From: Rusavskia elegans
Lineage: Eukaryota > Ascomycota > Lecanoromycetes > Teloschistales > Teloschistaceae
Direction: 5' to 3'
Assembly (NCBI GenBank): GCA_011316305.1
Contig: SAUG01000042.1
Coordinates: 310,001 to 374,000, forward strand
Length of the DNA: 64,000 bases
The notes below the pieces were generated by a model. That model saw only the letters and a program-made list of their open reading frames with translations. It had not been told where the DNA came from and searched no databases. The stretch's first letter is position 1; each line of letters begins with the position of its first letter. Below are positions 1-10,589 of this stretch, piece after piece. The position numbers and the translations under genes were made by a program.

Positions 1-867
1 CGTCTGTGGGAGTGTCTTTATGTTGCGCCTTGACATTAGGGGAGTAGAACCATTTATCAATACTGAGTTGAAAGTCCTGGCAGAGTCAATATACCAATCT
101 ACGTTCATGGTACAGAACCAGTGAGGGGATGATGCTTACCGAACTGGTTGTGTCAAGACCACTGTCGATAATGTATACAACTGGTTTAACCCGCCATTGA
201 GTATCGTACACATAGTCTCTTAGGTTTGCGAGAACCTGACCAGGAGCCCAGGATACTACTTTTAGGTCCTCTGGTGGACTGCGCTGACGGGCCTTGTAGT
301 CATCTCGCTGCAAATGGTCTGCTGTCTCGGATTTCGAGACATTCATCATGTTGGATCTGGAATCTTTGTGTGCCAGTTGGAGTTCTGCTTGCTCTCCCAC
401 TCCGATAGTCTTGAACAGATAAGCCTCGGAGAACTGTCAGCAAAGTCCGGAGTTGCCCATTTTATGGAAAGTTTACATCAGAGCCCAACTCTGCTCGAAG
501 CTGCCCAGCAGCAACTTCTGTTGCTCTGAGCTGCCAGTACAGGACATAGCGGAATTGTGGTCGATACCGATCGGTTATCGTCCTGACAGTATCCTTGATC
601 GCGCGAGCCTTGATTTTAGTATCGACCGAGTCCACTTTTTGTGGTTCTAAAGGGAACACAGTGTATTCTATTTCTTCGGGAGCTGCTAGCTGTCCACTAC
701 CTACCTGAGGTTTAGACAAGGACCGCGAGAGAAGTATACTGATAGATGTGATAAGTGTACATACTAGAATTTTCTTGAACCAGACTTGCGCTTGTTGTCA
801 CGGTCGAGGATGAGGCGAGAATTATCAATATTTCGAGAAGCAGCAAACAGTGTGATGTTGCCCGCAT
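1..867 (-). CDS. Secreted subtilisin-like serine protease, 5' part (runs off left edge)
   Basis: Proposed exons are 867-765, 700-477, 433-140 and 76 to beyond 1, and all join in phase. The first exon encodes a typical signal peptide (residues 1 to about 27, MRATSHCLLLLEILIILA then a small polar stretch). About 200 residues of probable pro-region follow. Exon 3 ends with the subtilase motif VVYIIDSGLDTTSS, which carries the catalytic Asp of the Asp-His-Ser triad (peptidase family S8). The His and Ser parts would lie beyond the left edge. Introns are 64, 43 and 63 nt; the 43-nt one is short but has a GTAAAC donor and CTGACAG acceptor. Family assignment rests on this one motif plus the secretory start, so the type of protease is open. 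No stop interrupts the visible part. Confidence 0.7.
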
Positions 868-1740
868 TTTTGGCCGGCTGACAATGGTACAAGAGATGCC
901 GCTTGAACAAAGAAGAGGAGTTAGATGACAGCGAACATATGGCGGCTGTCTTCCTTTCTAGGCCTCAAACAAGGCAGCCACGCCATTTTTGAGCTGAGAT
1001 CTGCTGAAATCCTATGGGGGCCATCACACCGGGTTCATAGCTTTGAAATGTAAGCAACGCCAATAGAACCCAAGCGCCACCGATGGGCTACTCCTATACT
1101 AATCCTACACAGAGCTCACCAGGGAGAGACATGTCTCGTGTTGTCGGACAACTTCACGATCCGATCCTTCAGCACCGCTGCTTTTGGTAATCAATATAGC
1201 AGGATCTTTCATAAGCCCCCGCTCGGAGAAAATGGATGGTAGTGTCAGCTAGCACGCTCTTCTTGAAATAAGAACCTACTGCCAAGTTGCCGTACTCGGT
1301 TGCGCGGTAAGTCTAAGGACTCCCAAGACGGCCGCTTATGAATGGCTTGCCTTGTTGGTAGTGTTAGCGACACAGGAATTGCGCAAAAGAACCTACAATG
1401 CCGCAGAAGCGATCGAACGAAGATTGTCACAAGCGAAGGAGAACGTGCGCAAACCGTTTAATGCGCCGATCATAGCCGCCAACCAATTCCTGGAATGCCT
1501 ATGAAGGTGTCTTCGAATCCTGTTAAAAAAACATCGTAATGCATCACACCCAAATGTATGTATGGTGTTTCACTATTCTCCATTGCTGTATATGGGAACT
1601 GGCAGCTTCGCTCCCTGTCCTCAACTCATCAGCATTGACTACAGATGTTCCGACCAATGTCACTCATAGGTCATAGTAAGCATCCTTCGATGACATGATA
1701 TGACCAAGGTTGCAAGCTCATTTGAGGGTTTTCGAATAGT
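868..1740. other. Intergenic stretch, nothing recognised
   Basis: Upstream flank of the protease gene. Only short frames without recognisable domains are present on either strand. No tRNA, terminal repeat or transposase motif was seen. Confidence 0.5.
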
Positions 1741-2205
1741 CCTGTTAGTGATCCATTTGCATGGCACCGGCCAGGCCAAAATGAAGCGGTCAAATTCTAC
1801 GATTACAAAGCGTGGCTGCCCGCGGATCAAATTGAACATGTTTTGTTGCTGGCAGAATTGGAAGCGTGCAAGCATTTGGGGGAGCGTCTGATATCAAGAC
1901 AACTAGTCTATATGACGGACAATGTACAGCTAATCCTGACGCCAAAGAGAGGCTTGAATTGGTGGGCATGGTCGACGGCACTTTGGGGAATCAACATGAA
2001 TGTGGAAGATCACAGTATGTTTTTTGAATGGAAGTTCAGCGTCATAAGCAGGGCTCTAGGTGAAATTGGATATGGAAGTCTGACAGAGAGGAGGAGAAAT
2101 TCAGTCGAGACCAGCAAAAGAGAAGAAAGAGGAAGACGAAGCACAATACTTGCCGCTACTTCTCGTCAATGCCTTCGACAGCCTTCTATTCAAGCCCGCC
2201 ATTAG
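1741..2205 (+). other. Unassigned open reading frame, possible exon or gene remnant
   Basis: A frame stays open from just after an acceptor-like CATTTGAG (about 1726) to the stop at 2205. It passes through the segment DYKAWLPADQIEHVLLLAEL (about 1797-1856), which looks like an amphipathic helix and has natural composition. The last third (from about 2070) is Arg/Ser/Glu-rich and less convincing. There is no good ATG at the upstream end, so if it is coding it is an internal exon or a remnant. I do not recognise the family. It lies between the protease and the broken membrane-protein gene, and may itself be decayed. Confidence 0.25.
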
Positions 2206-2529
2206 TCTTGGGTACGATTTCAGGACACCGATCTTGGGTCGAAAGCTACGCAAATGTCAAGATATAACTCCATGTCAGTTGCTTACTGCGTAAGTAGAAT
2301 CTGGAGCGTTGGCTCCAAGCCTATACATGTCACGGGAATCGAAAACGACTAACCGTAACTCTAGTTTCTCTTTAGTGTTCCAACCTGAAGATGAGATGAT
2401 AGTATTAGTAGATTGGAGGTGTATATCGCATGAACGAGGTTGGTAAAGTGTCCAGTACATCATGCACTGATATGGGATCTTCTGCTCAAGTGACTCGGTG
2501 AGCAACAGGCTGGCCAAATTTGGATTTCC
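2206..2529. other. Spacer before the broken membrane-protein gene
   Basis: Stops occur in all three forward frames. The true 5' end of the downstream pseudogene probably lay here but cannot be recognised. Confidence 0.4.
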
Positions 2530-3600
2530 TGATGGTCAGCCGAAGCCTTTGCCACGCTGCTTCTCATCATTGCCATGTATGCTTTCAGTGACGTACCTGT
2601 GTCTGGGCAGTATCATACCTATGTTCTTCCTGCTTCTCGAAGCCCGCTTTGGTCCATCGACGCTCCAGAATTACAATGGGATTCTTCGCAATGAAGTCTT
2701 CAGCTCGAGGCTCAGTGTGTTCTGGCGATCATACTATCGCTAGTATTGGCGCTGCCTCTCGGACTCAGCGTTGCCTACAAAACCTTTGCCGGTGGTGAAA
2801 GTACGAGGACCATGGACGTCGCGGATTATATCGGAAACTCCTCTTATTTAGGCATGTTTGCGCCGCTAGATTTTCAGACCTTAGGTCAGAAGACGGGTGT
2901 GTCACTTTTCTCCAATGCGACATTGCCTTTCGCGGTGGCCTCGGCCGATCAAGATGGAATCGAGCCGCCCTTGCCGACGCGACAGCAGCCGTATAGCTTC
3001 AATATGTTTCTCATAAACAATAAGAGTGCTGCAGCACTGGATATCCCATAACCAAGCGTTGTATCTGCCGTACAAGCGTTACTTGCTGGTGGCGAGTCGT
3101 AGAACATCAGCTCACCGTCCTAGCTACTGGTGCAACTTACAATCATTCGAGGTCTCGAGATCCAGAAAGGTTTGAGTCACACTTCGAGGAGTTCCGTGAC
3201 GCTGCTTGGGACAGTTCTGGTGCCTATATACACATGTCCATGATAAACGATCGGCCTATAATGCTGCTCAGTCACCCTTCGCCCGGACGTTGCAGTATGA
3301 CGGCTTTACCCCGGATCTAGTGATAGACTTGAAGCCACCATGTTCGAATTTCTTTCCTTACGCACAACTCTTTGATATGAGTCGGCAGCTCTGTTATGAT
3401 ACTTGGTCAATAAATCGTGGCGGTATCGAGCTCGTGCACGTGCTTCTTCAACGGTGTCAAACAATCACCACCGGAGACACAAGTCATACTGCACAACAGC
3501 CTGTTCCTGGGTGTGGTACATGCCGTCCCTCGTCGGCTTCTTGGCACCCTTTGCGACGAGCCGAAACAACTCCGAATTGGGAAGTCCTTGATTGTTTCTC
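2530..3600 (+). pseudogene. Decayed polytopic membrane protein (fungal family of unknown function)
   Basis: One frame reads from 2533 through a hydrophobic segment (AFATLLLIIAMYAF), a polar linker, a second hydrophobic segment (VVLAIILSLVLALPLGLSVA) and a long extracellular-type domain. It is interrupted by TGA at 2692, TAA at 3049 and TAG at 3100. After a one-base slip near 3118 the same protein continues in another frame (ATGATYNHSRSRDPERFE), and later pieces sit in further frames (MSRQLCYDTWSINRGGIEL near 3376; WYMPSLVGFLAPFATSRNN near 3515). The pieces keep the order of an intact protein. From memory they match a family of large fungal membrane proteins with an ectodomain between transmembrane helices; no function is established. 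At least two stops are explicable as CAA to TAA and TGG to TAG, i.e. C-to-T transitions on one strand or the other. The gene is clearly broken. Confidence 0.65.
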
Positions 3601-3602
3601 GT

Positions 3603-3975
3603 TTATAACTAAATAGTAAAGTAATTCTAACTAGTAATTATTTTTGATAAAAAGTAGTAAATACTTTTTTCCAAAAAGTTCTTTTAAAATAATAGAGAAA
3701 ATCTTTTTTATTAATTGTTTCTACTATAATAAAAAAAAGAGTAAATCTTTCCTTCTAATCTATTATAAACTCGATAGATAATTTGATAAATAAACAGATT
3801 TGATACAGAAATATACGATATTGAATTAATAACTGTAAACGAATAGAGCGTATAGTTATAATAATTAATTTGATAAAAGTCGAAATCTATAGAAATTCTA
3901 GAAGAAGAAAAAAAAGTAAATACTAGACTATATTAGAAAGACGCTAAATCCCTTTAGAGTATATCACGTAATTTT
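3603..3975. repeat. AT-rich block, probably RIP-degraded DNA
   Basis: About 370 bases of very AT-rich sequence follow directly on the pseudogene, with sharp return to normal composition near 3975. It is full of TAA/TAG/TTA and A or T runs, with no open frame on either strand. In filamentous ascomycetes such blocks usually mark repeats hit by repeat-induced point mutation. What the original repeat was cannot be told from this copy. Confidence 0.5.
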
Positions 3976-4246
3976 TCATCACAGGCTCACAGCGGTGTAC
4001 AAACTTCTTGTGCAATTCGAAGTATGTTCCCTAAAGAAAAGTTAGGAAGAGAGAAGAGCTCTCGCTCCGCTTGTTGGTAATATTTTGCGTCATGATGATG
4101 AACGTTAAATTAGTACCTGAAACGCTCTCTGATTAGTGGAAACTTAGCCTCGGCTCAAACCCTGGGCATATCTAAAGACGTCAACTTCGTACTTTTTATA
4201 ACCAAAATCCTTTTGACGACCGGATTATTGATCGGAATATCGAGAT

Positions 4247-5692
4247 ATGAAAGCCGCATGTCGTCTAAGTGCTTTAACGAATCAACTACGCAGTCCGTGG
4301 TCAAGCCGTCAGTACGCAACAATGGCCAATGATCTATCGATTAAGACGGAGTATCCTATGCTTTCTGGCTATAAGATACCGGCGTTAGGCTTTGGGGTAA
4401 GGATTTTTTCACTTAAGAAATATTGTTTAGGAATTTCGGGATCTCTATCCTTTCTATTGAAAGAAAAGCATGGTTTCCTTAAGCATATATGACGGTTTAT
4501 TTGGTTTCTGTTTTCGAAGAAAATCATGGCTGATCCACCCCAAAGGTCTATCAAACGTAAAATTACACCTGATCCCACTGATTCCATGAAACCCCGTTCA
4601 AGTTATCCCTAGACCCGCCGACGTCGCTGAAGAAGTCGTTCTCCACTCCTTCAAAGTCGGCTACAGACACGTGCGTTCGGTCTTCCTTTCTCCGCGATGA
4701 ACCAACCCCACCGGCCCCCCCGCCCCCCGACAATAAACATACCTGAATTCACCACGTAAGTAGGTCGACTCCGCCCGCGTCTACCGCAACGAAGGCCCTT
4801 GTGCCGAAGCCATCAAGAAATCCGACATACCTCGTAGCGAAATCTTCTTCACCTCGAAAGTGCCCCCGCGAGCTATGGGCTACGAGGCCACGAAAGCTTC
4901 CATCAAGTCCAGTTTTAGTCAGACGACGTTGGAGTATATAGATTTGTAGGTATTGCTTGTTGATCCCCTCACTCTACTTCCCCACCCAAGTGGGTTTCTC
5001 AATCACATCGTTCGATCGATTATTCGAATGCGATGGCAAAAGTTCCATTTCTGACGATGGAATAAGATATCTCATCCACGCCCCCTACGGCGGCAAAGAA
5101 GCCCGCTGCGGCACCTGGCTCGCCCTCCTCGAAGCCCAACAAGCGGGCCAAATCCGCTCCATAGGCGTCTCCAACTACGGCGTCCACCATCTCGACGAAC
5201 TTGAATCATACATCCAGGAACTCGAAGCCCAAAACGGAAAGGGCAAGGGCGGTGAAATCAGCGTCGGGCAATGGGAATTGCATCCGTGGCTTGCGAGACC
5301 GGACATAGTGGAGTGGTGCCGGAAAAGGGGGGTTGTGATCCAGGCCTATTGTCCGATTGTGAGGGGCCAGAGGTTTGAGGAGCCGGTGTTGAAGGGGTTG
5401 GTGGAGAAGTATGGGAAGACGGCTGCGCAGGTTTTGTTGAGGTGGAGTTTGCAGAAGGTTGGTTTTGCTGTTGCTGGAGCTGATTTTTCGTTGTTGAAAT
5501 GACGTATAATAAAAAGGGATGGGCTGACTTTTTTTCTAGGGGTTTGTGCCGCTTCCCAAGTCGGTTACGCTTTCGAGGATCGAAGAAAATGCCGATGTTT
5601 TTGATTTTCGGCTGACGGACGAGGAGATGAAGTCGCTTGAGACGGGGGAATATGCCCCGTGCTCTTGGGATCCGACCACAAGCAATGATTAG
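4247..5692 (+). CDS. Aldo-keto reductase (AKR superfamily)
   Basis: NAD(P)H-dependent carbonyl reductase. Exons are 4247-4396, about 4613-4670, 4764-4945, 5067-5457 and 5540-5692. Exon 1 ends with the barrel strand KIPALGFG. Exon 3 opens with VDSARVY (catalytic Asp and Tyr), followed by FFTSKVP (catalytic Lys). Exon 4 starts YLIHAPYGG (catalytic His) and includes the strands GQIRSIGVSNYGV and VIQAYCPI. Exon 5 begins GFVPLPKSV, the cofactor phosphate-binding region. Exons 2-5 join perfectly in phase, but exon 1 (150 nt, donor GTAAGG) does not join exon 2 in frame with either visible acceptor (4602 or 4612). The residues expected between GFG and PADVAEE are missing or altered. This could be a lost micro-exon, a frame-shift in the genome, or a sequencing error. 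The N-terminus (before MANDLS) could be a mitochondrial presequence. Confidence 0.8.
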
Positions 5693-6086
5693 GAGCGGAG
5701 ACATCGGCAGTGTACTGGAAAAGGTTGAGAGAAAGGGATCAATGTAGACTTTGGCATTGTATTACTAATATAAGTTTACCTTTTCGTGGCCATGTAAAAT
5801 ATCCTCGACAGCTTGTCCAATATTGATCAGAAACCGAACGCCGTGAATGTTTCCCTGGGTATCTTGTGCAATCGTATACCAGAGTAGTGTCCAAACGAAG
5901 AACCCATGCTAAAATAACGTCCAACCATTGCCCATATCACAGCCAAAGCAAGAGCATTCGAAACAGAATTGCATGTGGAGTAGCTGGCCATCTACGCGAA
6001 ATGGATGCTGGAATCGCCAGCGATCTTCATACGCTCATGACGCCAGCATCATGGTAAGCACTTCGTCGTTTCATGTGGAAAGTTCC
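5693..6086. other. Spacer between convergent genes
   Basis: Holds the 3' ends of the reductase (plus) and the basic protein gene (minus). No gene or structured element was seen. Confidence 0.5.
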
Positions 6087-7292
6087 TCAAACGACGAGCT
6101 GGCGCAGTTCCTGTGAGGAAAATTCGTAATCATCGAATTCGTCCATCCGAACGAAGCCGCCGGTGTCTTTGCTTTTAGCAACCGCACCAAGGCTACTGCA
6201 TTTCACCCCCTCGAGAGTAGGCCATCTCTCGTTATGAGGAGCAGCTGTCGATTGTTTGTGCTGTGAAGATGGAGGAGTGTGCGTGATCACAATTCCAATC
6301 TCATCACAGCAGTCGAGAAAGGTTGCGACATTCACATCACTCAGATCTTCATCTTCAATTCCGCCGAAGAATTCGGCATCCTTGTCGGAATCGGATTTCG
6401 ATGTCAATGGTGATGAGCAGTACTGTAGCTCTTGGGTGGATATACCGGCAAGCAGATCCGCTGGAGGAGCGACAGAATACTGGATGGTTGTAGCAGATGT
6501 ACGTCGCTTGTCCACGCCAGGCATAGGAGGATCTGCTGGGTGACAGGATATCTCCCGCTCGACTTGCGTATTACTGTCTAAGAACATGTCCCAATCCGAC
6601 TCTGTGGCGGCAGCAGTGGCAACTGGTTTGGATGGCGCAGTACATGAAGTGGGGATTGGTTTGGAGACCTGTGTTTTGGAAGAGAGCCGGGGAGGAGGCG
6701 GTGGCATTAGGGTGGTTGAGGGTAGCATAGTCATGCTTTTCACCTCTTGGGGAGGAACCTTATGAGGGCCTACTTCATGCTGGGAAGTGCGGCCATTCTC
6801 CAATGGATCCGAGGGTACCACCGTGGTCTCCAACTTCACGCAACCTGGATTCTCCCGTATTCTTGGCACATCAGAGCAATCCATGCTTGTGTCCTCAGCC
6901 TTGGTGTTCTCCGTTGGTGTGTATGTGGAGCTGCATTCGGCCACTTCATCTTTCACAGGCTCCGGCTTCTTGTGCTTGGGCCCTACAGCCACGAAAGCCC
7001 CCAGACGTAGCTGACTTGGACCAATCTTAAACTTGGATGGCTCCTGTATACCCATGCGTTTTCTAATCTCTCGATCTTTCTCATCCTTCTCTGCTTTCTT
7101 CCTCTTGTTTTCTCTTGCTCTTACATTGTGAAGGCGAATCCGGGCAGCGCGGTCCTCCAGCTCGACGGCTCGATCGATACGACGTTGCTCAGCTGCTGAT
7201 ATGCGTGGGGTGGCCCCAGCTTTCTGGTAAGCTCTCTTCGCTTGGCGGGAGGTCTGTGGTCGGTAGGAGACTGCGCTTCGAGGTTGTGGCAT
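6087..7292 (-). CDS. Conserved basic/low-complexity protein, function unknown (401 aa)
   Basis: Intronless frame starting MPQPRSAVSYRPQTSRQAKR. Residues about 25-85 form a highly charged helical region (SAAEQRRIDRAVELEDRAAR, then RENKRKKAEKDEKDREIRKR), likely a coiled coil and nuclear-localisation-like. It is followed by a short conserved-looking motif (GPSQLRLGAFVAVG, about residues 90-105). The middle is Ser/Pro/Thr-rich and probably disordered. The C-terminus is acidic and ends DDYEFSSQELRQLVV. Proteins with this layout occur across Pezizomycotina without an assigned role; that is recollection, not a search. It is divergent from the purine gene, with 285 bp between start codons. Confidence 0.7.
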   Translation of the reverse strand: MPQPRSAVSYRPQTSRQAKRAYQKAGATPRISAAEQRRIDRAVELEDRAARIRLHNVRARENKRKKAEKDEKDREIRKRMGIQEPSKFKIGPSQLRLGAFVAVGPKHKKPEPVKDEVAECSSTYTPTENTKAEDTSMDCSDVPRIRENPGCVKLETTVVPSDPLENGRTSQHEVGPHKVPPQEVKSMTMLPSTTLMPPPPPRLSSKTQVSKPIPTSCTAPSKPVATAAATESDWDMFLDSNTQVEREISCHPADPPMPGVDKRRTSATTIQYSVAPPADLLAGISTQELQYCSSPLTSKSDSDKDAEFFGGIEDEDLSDVNVATFLDCCDEIGIVITHTPPSSQHKQSTAAPHNERWPTLEGVKCSSLGAVAKSKDTGGFVRMDEFDDYEFSSQELRQLVV

Positions 7293-7577
7293 ATCGATAG
7301 CTCACAAGGTCAATGACATCGTCATGCATAGCCTTGATACTTTGGATGTTCATCGATGATGCATCTCCAACCCTTGTACATGCATGCTCTTTACTTGTAA
7401 ACATGCAGCAGATATAAGCTCACCTGTAAGACATCGGCTGGCTCGTGCGAAGGCAAGCGACATTAGCCTTTTTGAGCCTAGCCCAGATGTCATAGCCGCA
7501 CCCGAGCTACCAACGACAGGATTCGATATAGATCTTTCAAACTTCAATATCAGATTGACCGGACCGCCCAACCCGCC
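7293..7577. promoter_or_regulatory. Shared divergent promoter region
   Basis: Only 285 bp separate the two start codons, so the basic-protein gene and ADE16/17 must share or abut their promoters. No specific operator was identified. Confidence 0.5.
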
Positions 7578-9415
7578 ATGGCTCCCCAAAGAAGTGCAAT
7601 TCTAAGTGTCTACGACAAGACTGGACTTCTGGACCTCGCCAAAGGACTCATACAGCATAACACAAGGCTCCTAGCTTCCGGTGGGACAGCCAAACTGATA
7701 AGAGAAGCTGGATTTGACGTGCATGATATTTCTGCCATCACGAAGTCCCCCGAGCTGCTCGGAGGAAGGGTCAAAACATTGCATCCAGCAGTCCATGCCG
7801 GAATCCTCTCCACGGACTCACCATCAGACGAGAAGGATCTAGCAGAGCAAAGCATTGACAAAGTCGACTACGTAATATGCAATCTGTACCCTTTCAAGGA
7901 GACCATTGAGAAGATCAACGTCACGGTACAAGAGGCCGTCGAAGAAATTGATATTGGAGGTGTCACCTTGCTTCGAGCCGCAGCAAAGAATCATGCTCGA
8001 GTCTGTGTCTTGGCCGATCCACAAGATTATGCCGAATTCTTGAAAGGGCTGGAATCGGGCCAGATCACTGAAAGAAGTCGACAACTATACGCATTGAAAG
8101 CTTTCTCTCACACTGCAGACTACGAGTCAACGATTGCAGATTTCTTCCGCAAGAAGTATGCTTCAGACGGTCTCCAGCAGGTGGCTCTACGCTATGGGAC
8201 CAATCCTCATCAAAAACCCGCTGCTGCGTTCAGAAAAGAGGGTCCGTTACCCTTCAAGGTTCTCAATGGCTCCCCCGGATTCGTAAACTTGCTCGATGTG
8301 CTCAATGCATGGCCGCTCGTGAAAGAGCTGAAACAAGCTCTAAATCTGCCGGCGGCAGCAAGTTTCAAACATGTCTCGCCAGCTGGTGCAGCCATTGGTG
8401 TACCGATGACCGAGGAAGAACAGGAAGTCTGCATGGTGAGTGACATAGAAGGTCTATCAGAATCTGGTCTAGCTCAAGCGTATGCCCGTGCTCGAGGAGC
8501 GGATAGGATGAGCAGCTTCGGGGATATCATCGCGTTATCAGATGAGGTAGACTTACCTACCGCGAAGATCATCTCGCGCGAAGTGTCAGACGGTGTGGTA
8601 GCGCCTGCTTATTCTAAAGAAGCGCTGGAAATATTATCAAAGAAAAAGGCAGGGAAGTACATGGTCTTGCAGATGGATCAGTCTTATGAGCCTCCCTCTA
8701 TGGAGACAAGGACTGTATATGGCATACAACTTCAGCAACACCGCAACGACGTCCGCGTAGATCCAAAAGAAACGTTCAAATCCATCATAACGCCTAAAGA
8801 CTCTTCAGTACCCGATTCTGCGCTCCGAGATCTGGCTGTGGCTACGATAGCGGTCAAATACACCCAGAGTAATTCAGTCTGCTATGCTCTCAACGGTCAA
8901 GTCATTGGTCTAGGCGCAGGGCAACAATCACGCATTCATTGTACGAGATTAGCAGGCGACAAAGTAGACAACTGGTGGATGAGGTTCCACGAACGGGCTC
9001 TCAATCTGAAGTGGAAGAAAGGAACGAAGCGGCCTGACAAGAGCAACGCAATCGATATGCTATGCAGTGGAGCGCTTCCCAAGTCAGATATCGAAAAGCA
9101 AGACTACGAAAAGAACTTCGAGGAGGTGCCAAAGCCGTTCACCGATCAAGAACGGGAAGAATGGTTGAGCCATTTGACCGAAGTGGCCGTATCATCCGAT
9201 GCTTTTTTCCCATTCATCGATAACGTCTTGAGGGCTGGCAGATCTGGCGTTAAGTACATCGCTTGTCCAACAGGCAGTCAGGCGGATCAAGATGTATTTG
9301 CAACGTGCGAAAAGCTGGGAATAACCTTTGTCGAGCAGAGCGTCCGACTGGTAAGTCTTCCAACGTGAGAAAGTCAGAAAGTCGCTAATGTAGTTTTCAA
9401 TAGTTCCATCATTGA
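7578..9415 (+). CDS. ADE16/ADE17 (purH): Bifunctional AICAR transformylase / IMP cyclohydrolase
   Basis: Catalyses the last two steps of de novo purine synthesis: formyl transfer from 10-formyl-THF to AICAR, then ring closure of FAICAR to IMP. Exon 1 is 7578-9350. Exon 2 is only 9404-9415 and encodes Phe-His-His-stop. The frame would otherwise read into the intron and end in LVSLPT, while the family ends in RLFHH. The N-terminal MGS-like cyclohydrolase domain (about residues 1-145) has [26 protein letters not shown] and [16 protein letters not shown]. The transformylase domain follows, with [13 protein letters not shown] and the catalytic Lys-His in [11 protein letters not shown] (about residues 263-264). 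[15 protein letters not shown] and the C-terminal [16 protein letters not shown] are also typical. Predicted length 594 aa, normal for the eukaryotic enzyme. Cytosolic. Confidence 0.96.
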
Positions 9416-9953
9416 GGGGCGTTAAGCAGAGATATGACAAGTGCCAGGATAGTGGGAGATTTCCATAGATCATTGGAACTAGATAGAACGAATCACGAAG
9501 ACATGCAGTACCAATACCGTGTGTGTATAAAAAAAATAGATGACAGTTTTGATGTGGTGGTGTCCTATCAATACCGACAATCTGATTGACTTGAACGTTG
9601 AGCACAAAATCCCTTCTTGTAGACTTTACTCGTGGGCGACTCGCACCCCATACCTCGCCCAGAATGACGGCAAAGGCCTCGCCCACATGCGACGCAGAAA
9701 CCCATTCTAGGCGCTGCTTCGGGCCACCGTGCCGGGTCAATTCAGCTCAGCCACACGCCAAGACACGCGCCGCGTCATACCGATTTGCCGCCCGTCCAGC
9801 ATCAAGATTCCAAGACAAAGACAAAGACTTTATTCCAAAACAGCATCCACCTGCACGTTCCCTTTCCGAAACCTCATATGCAAGTATCCTTCTCCAGTTT
9901 CCACCTAACAAGAACCCTACAGCTATAAGCATATCACATACCGCGCAACAACC
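9416..9953. other. Spacer, nothing recognised
   Basis: 3' flank of the purine gene and promoter of the zinc-ribbon gene. Overlapping long frames on both strands here lack any domain and look like chance. Confidence 0.5.
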
Positions 9954-10589
9954 ATGGCTTTCTGCATCACATTCGGCACGCAAGGTCAGTCCAGTCCTGC
10001 GCCCTCCCCTCGCTCCCGTTCCGTTCAATACGGCATATGCCAGATTCAGGCGGATGGGTAGAAAAACGAGGACGGATTCGATTTTGCTAACGCAGGGTCG
10101 GGACCAGAATTCACATCCCAGTTGAAGGGGTACGAACACATCACGGCGCAATGTCATAATTGCGGGAATTGGAGCGCGCATTGTATTACGAGATGGTACC
10201 ATACTCTCTCCCTCCCCCCCCCTCCTTCTCTCTCTCTTTGTCTCCCTTACAGACACATTTCGCTAAATAATAACTCCGATGATTGATTGATCAGGCCCTG
10301 GTTCACCATCTGCTTCATCCCCGCCATCCCCCTCTCCACACACAAATACAAAGAAGTCGCCTGCCCCATCTGCCATTTCATGCAAGATCTCAAGAACAGG
10401 CCGGACGTTGAATCGCAAAATAGTGGAGCTGGACCAGGGAGCGGGCCCGGAGGCGCGCCGCAAGGGACTGTTCATGGTGCAGGAGGAGGAGGTGGTGGTG
10501 GTGGAGGAATGATGGGTGGCGGAGGACAGGGACCACCGCCACCGGGGTATGGGGCGCCGCAGGGGCAGCCGGGGATGCATTATAAGTGA
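9954..10589 (+). CDS. Small zinc-ribbon protein with Gly/Pro-rich tail (141 aa)
   Basis: Exons 9954-9984, 10096-10195 and 10295-10589 join in phase. The protein starts MAFCITFGTQG. It has two Cys pairs, CHNCGNWSAHC (about residues 36-46) and CPICHFMQDL (about 73-82), arranged as a zinc ribbon split by the hydrophobic stretch RWPWFTICFIPAIPLST. The remainder is a Gly-rich run (seven or more Gly in a row at about 10486-10525) ending PPPPGYGAPQGQPGMHYK. Fungal proteins with this N-terminus are annotated only as zinc-ribbon proteins; no function is known to me. The hydrophobic middle could be membrane-associated or simply the ribbon core. The intron before exon 3 contains a C/T-rich tract. Confidence 0.8.

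Noticed and set aside
9192..9740. 182-codon minus frame over the end of the purine gene
   Set aside because: Overlaps the conserved ADE16/17 C-terminus on the other strand and shows no domain; a shadow frame.
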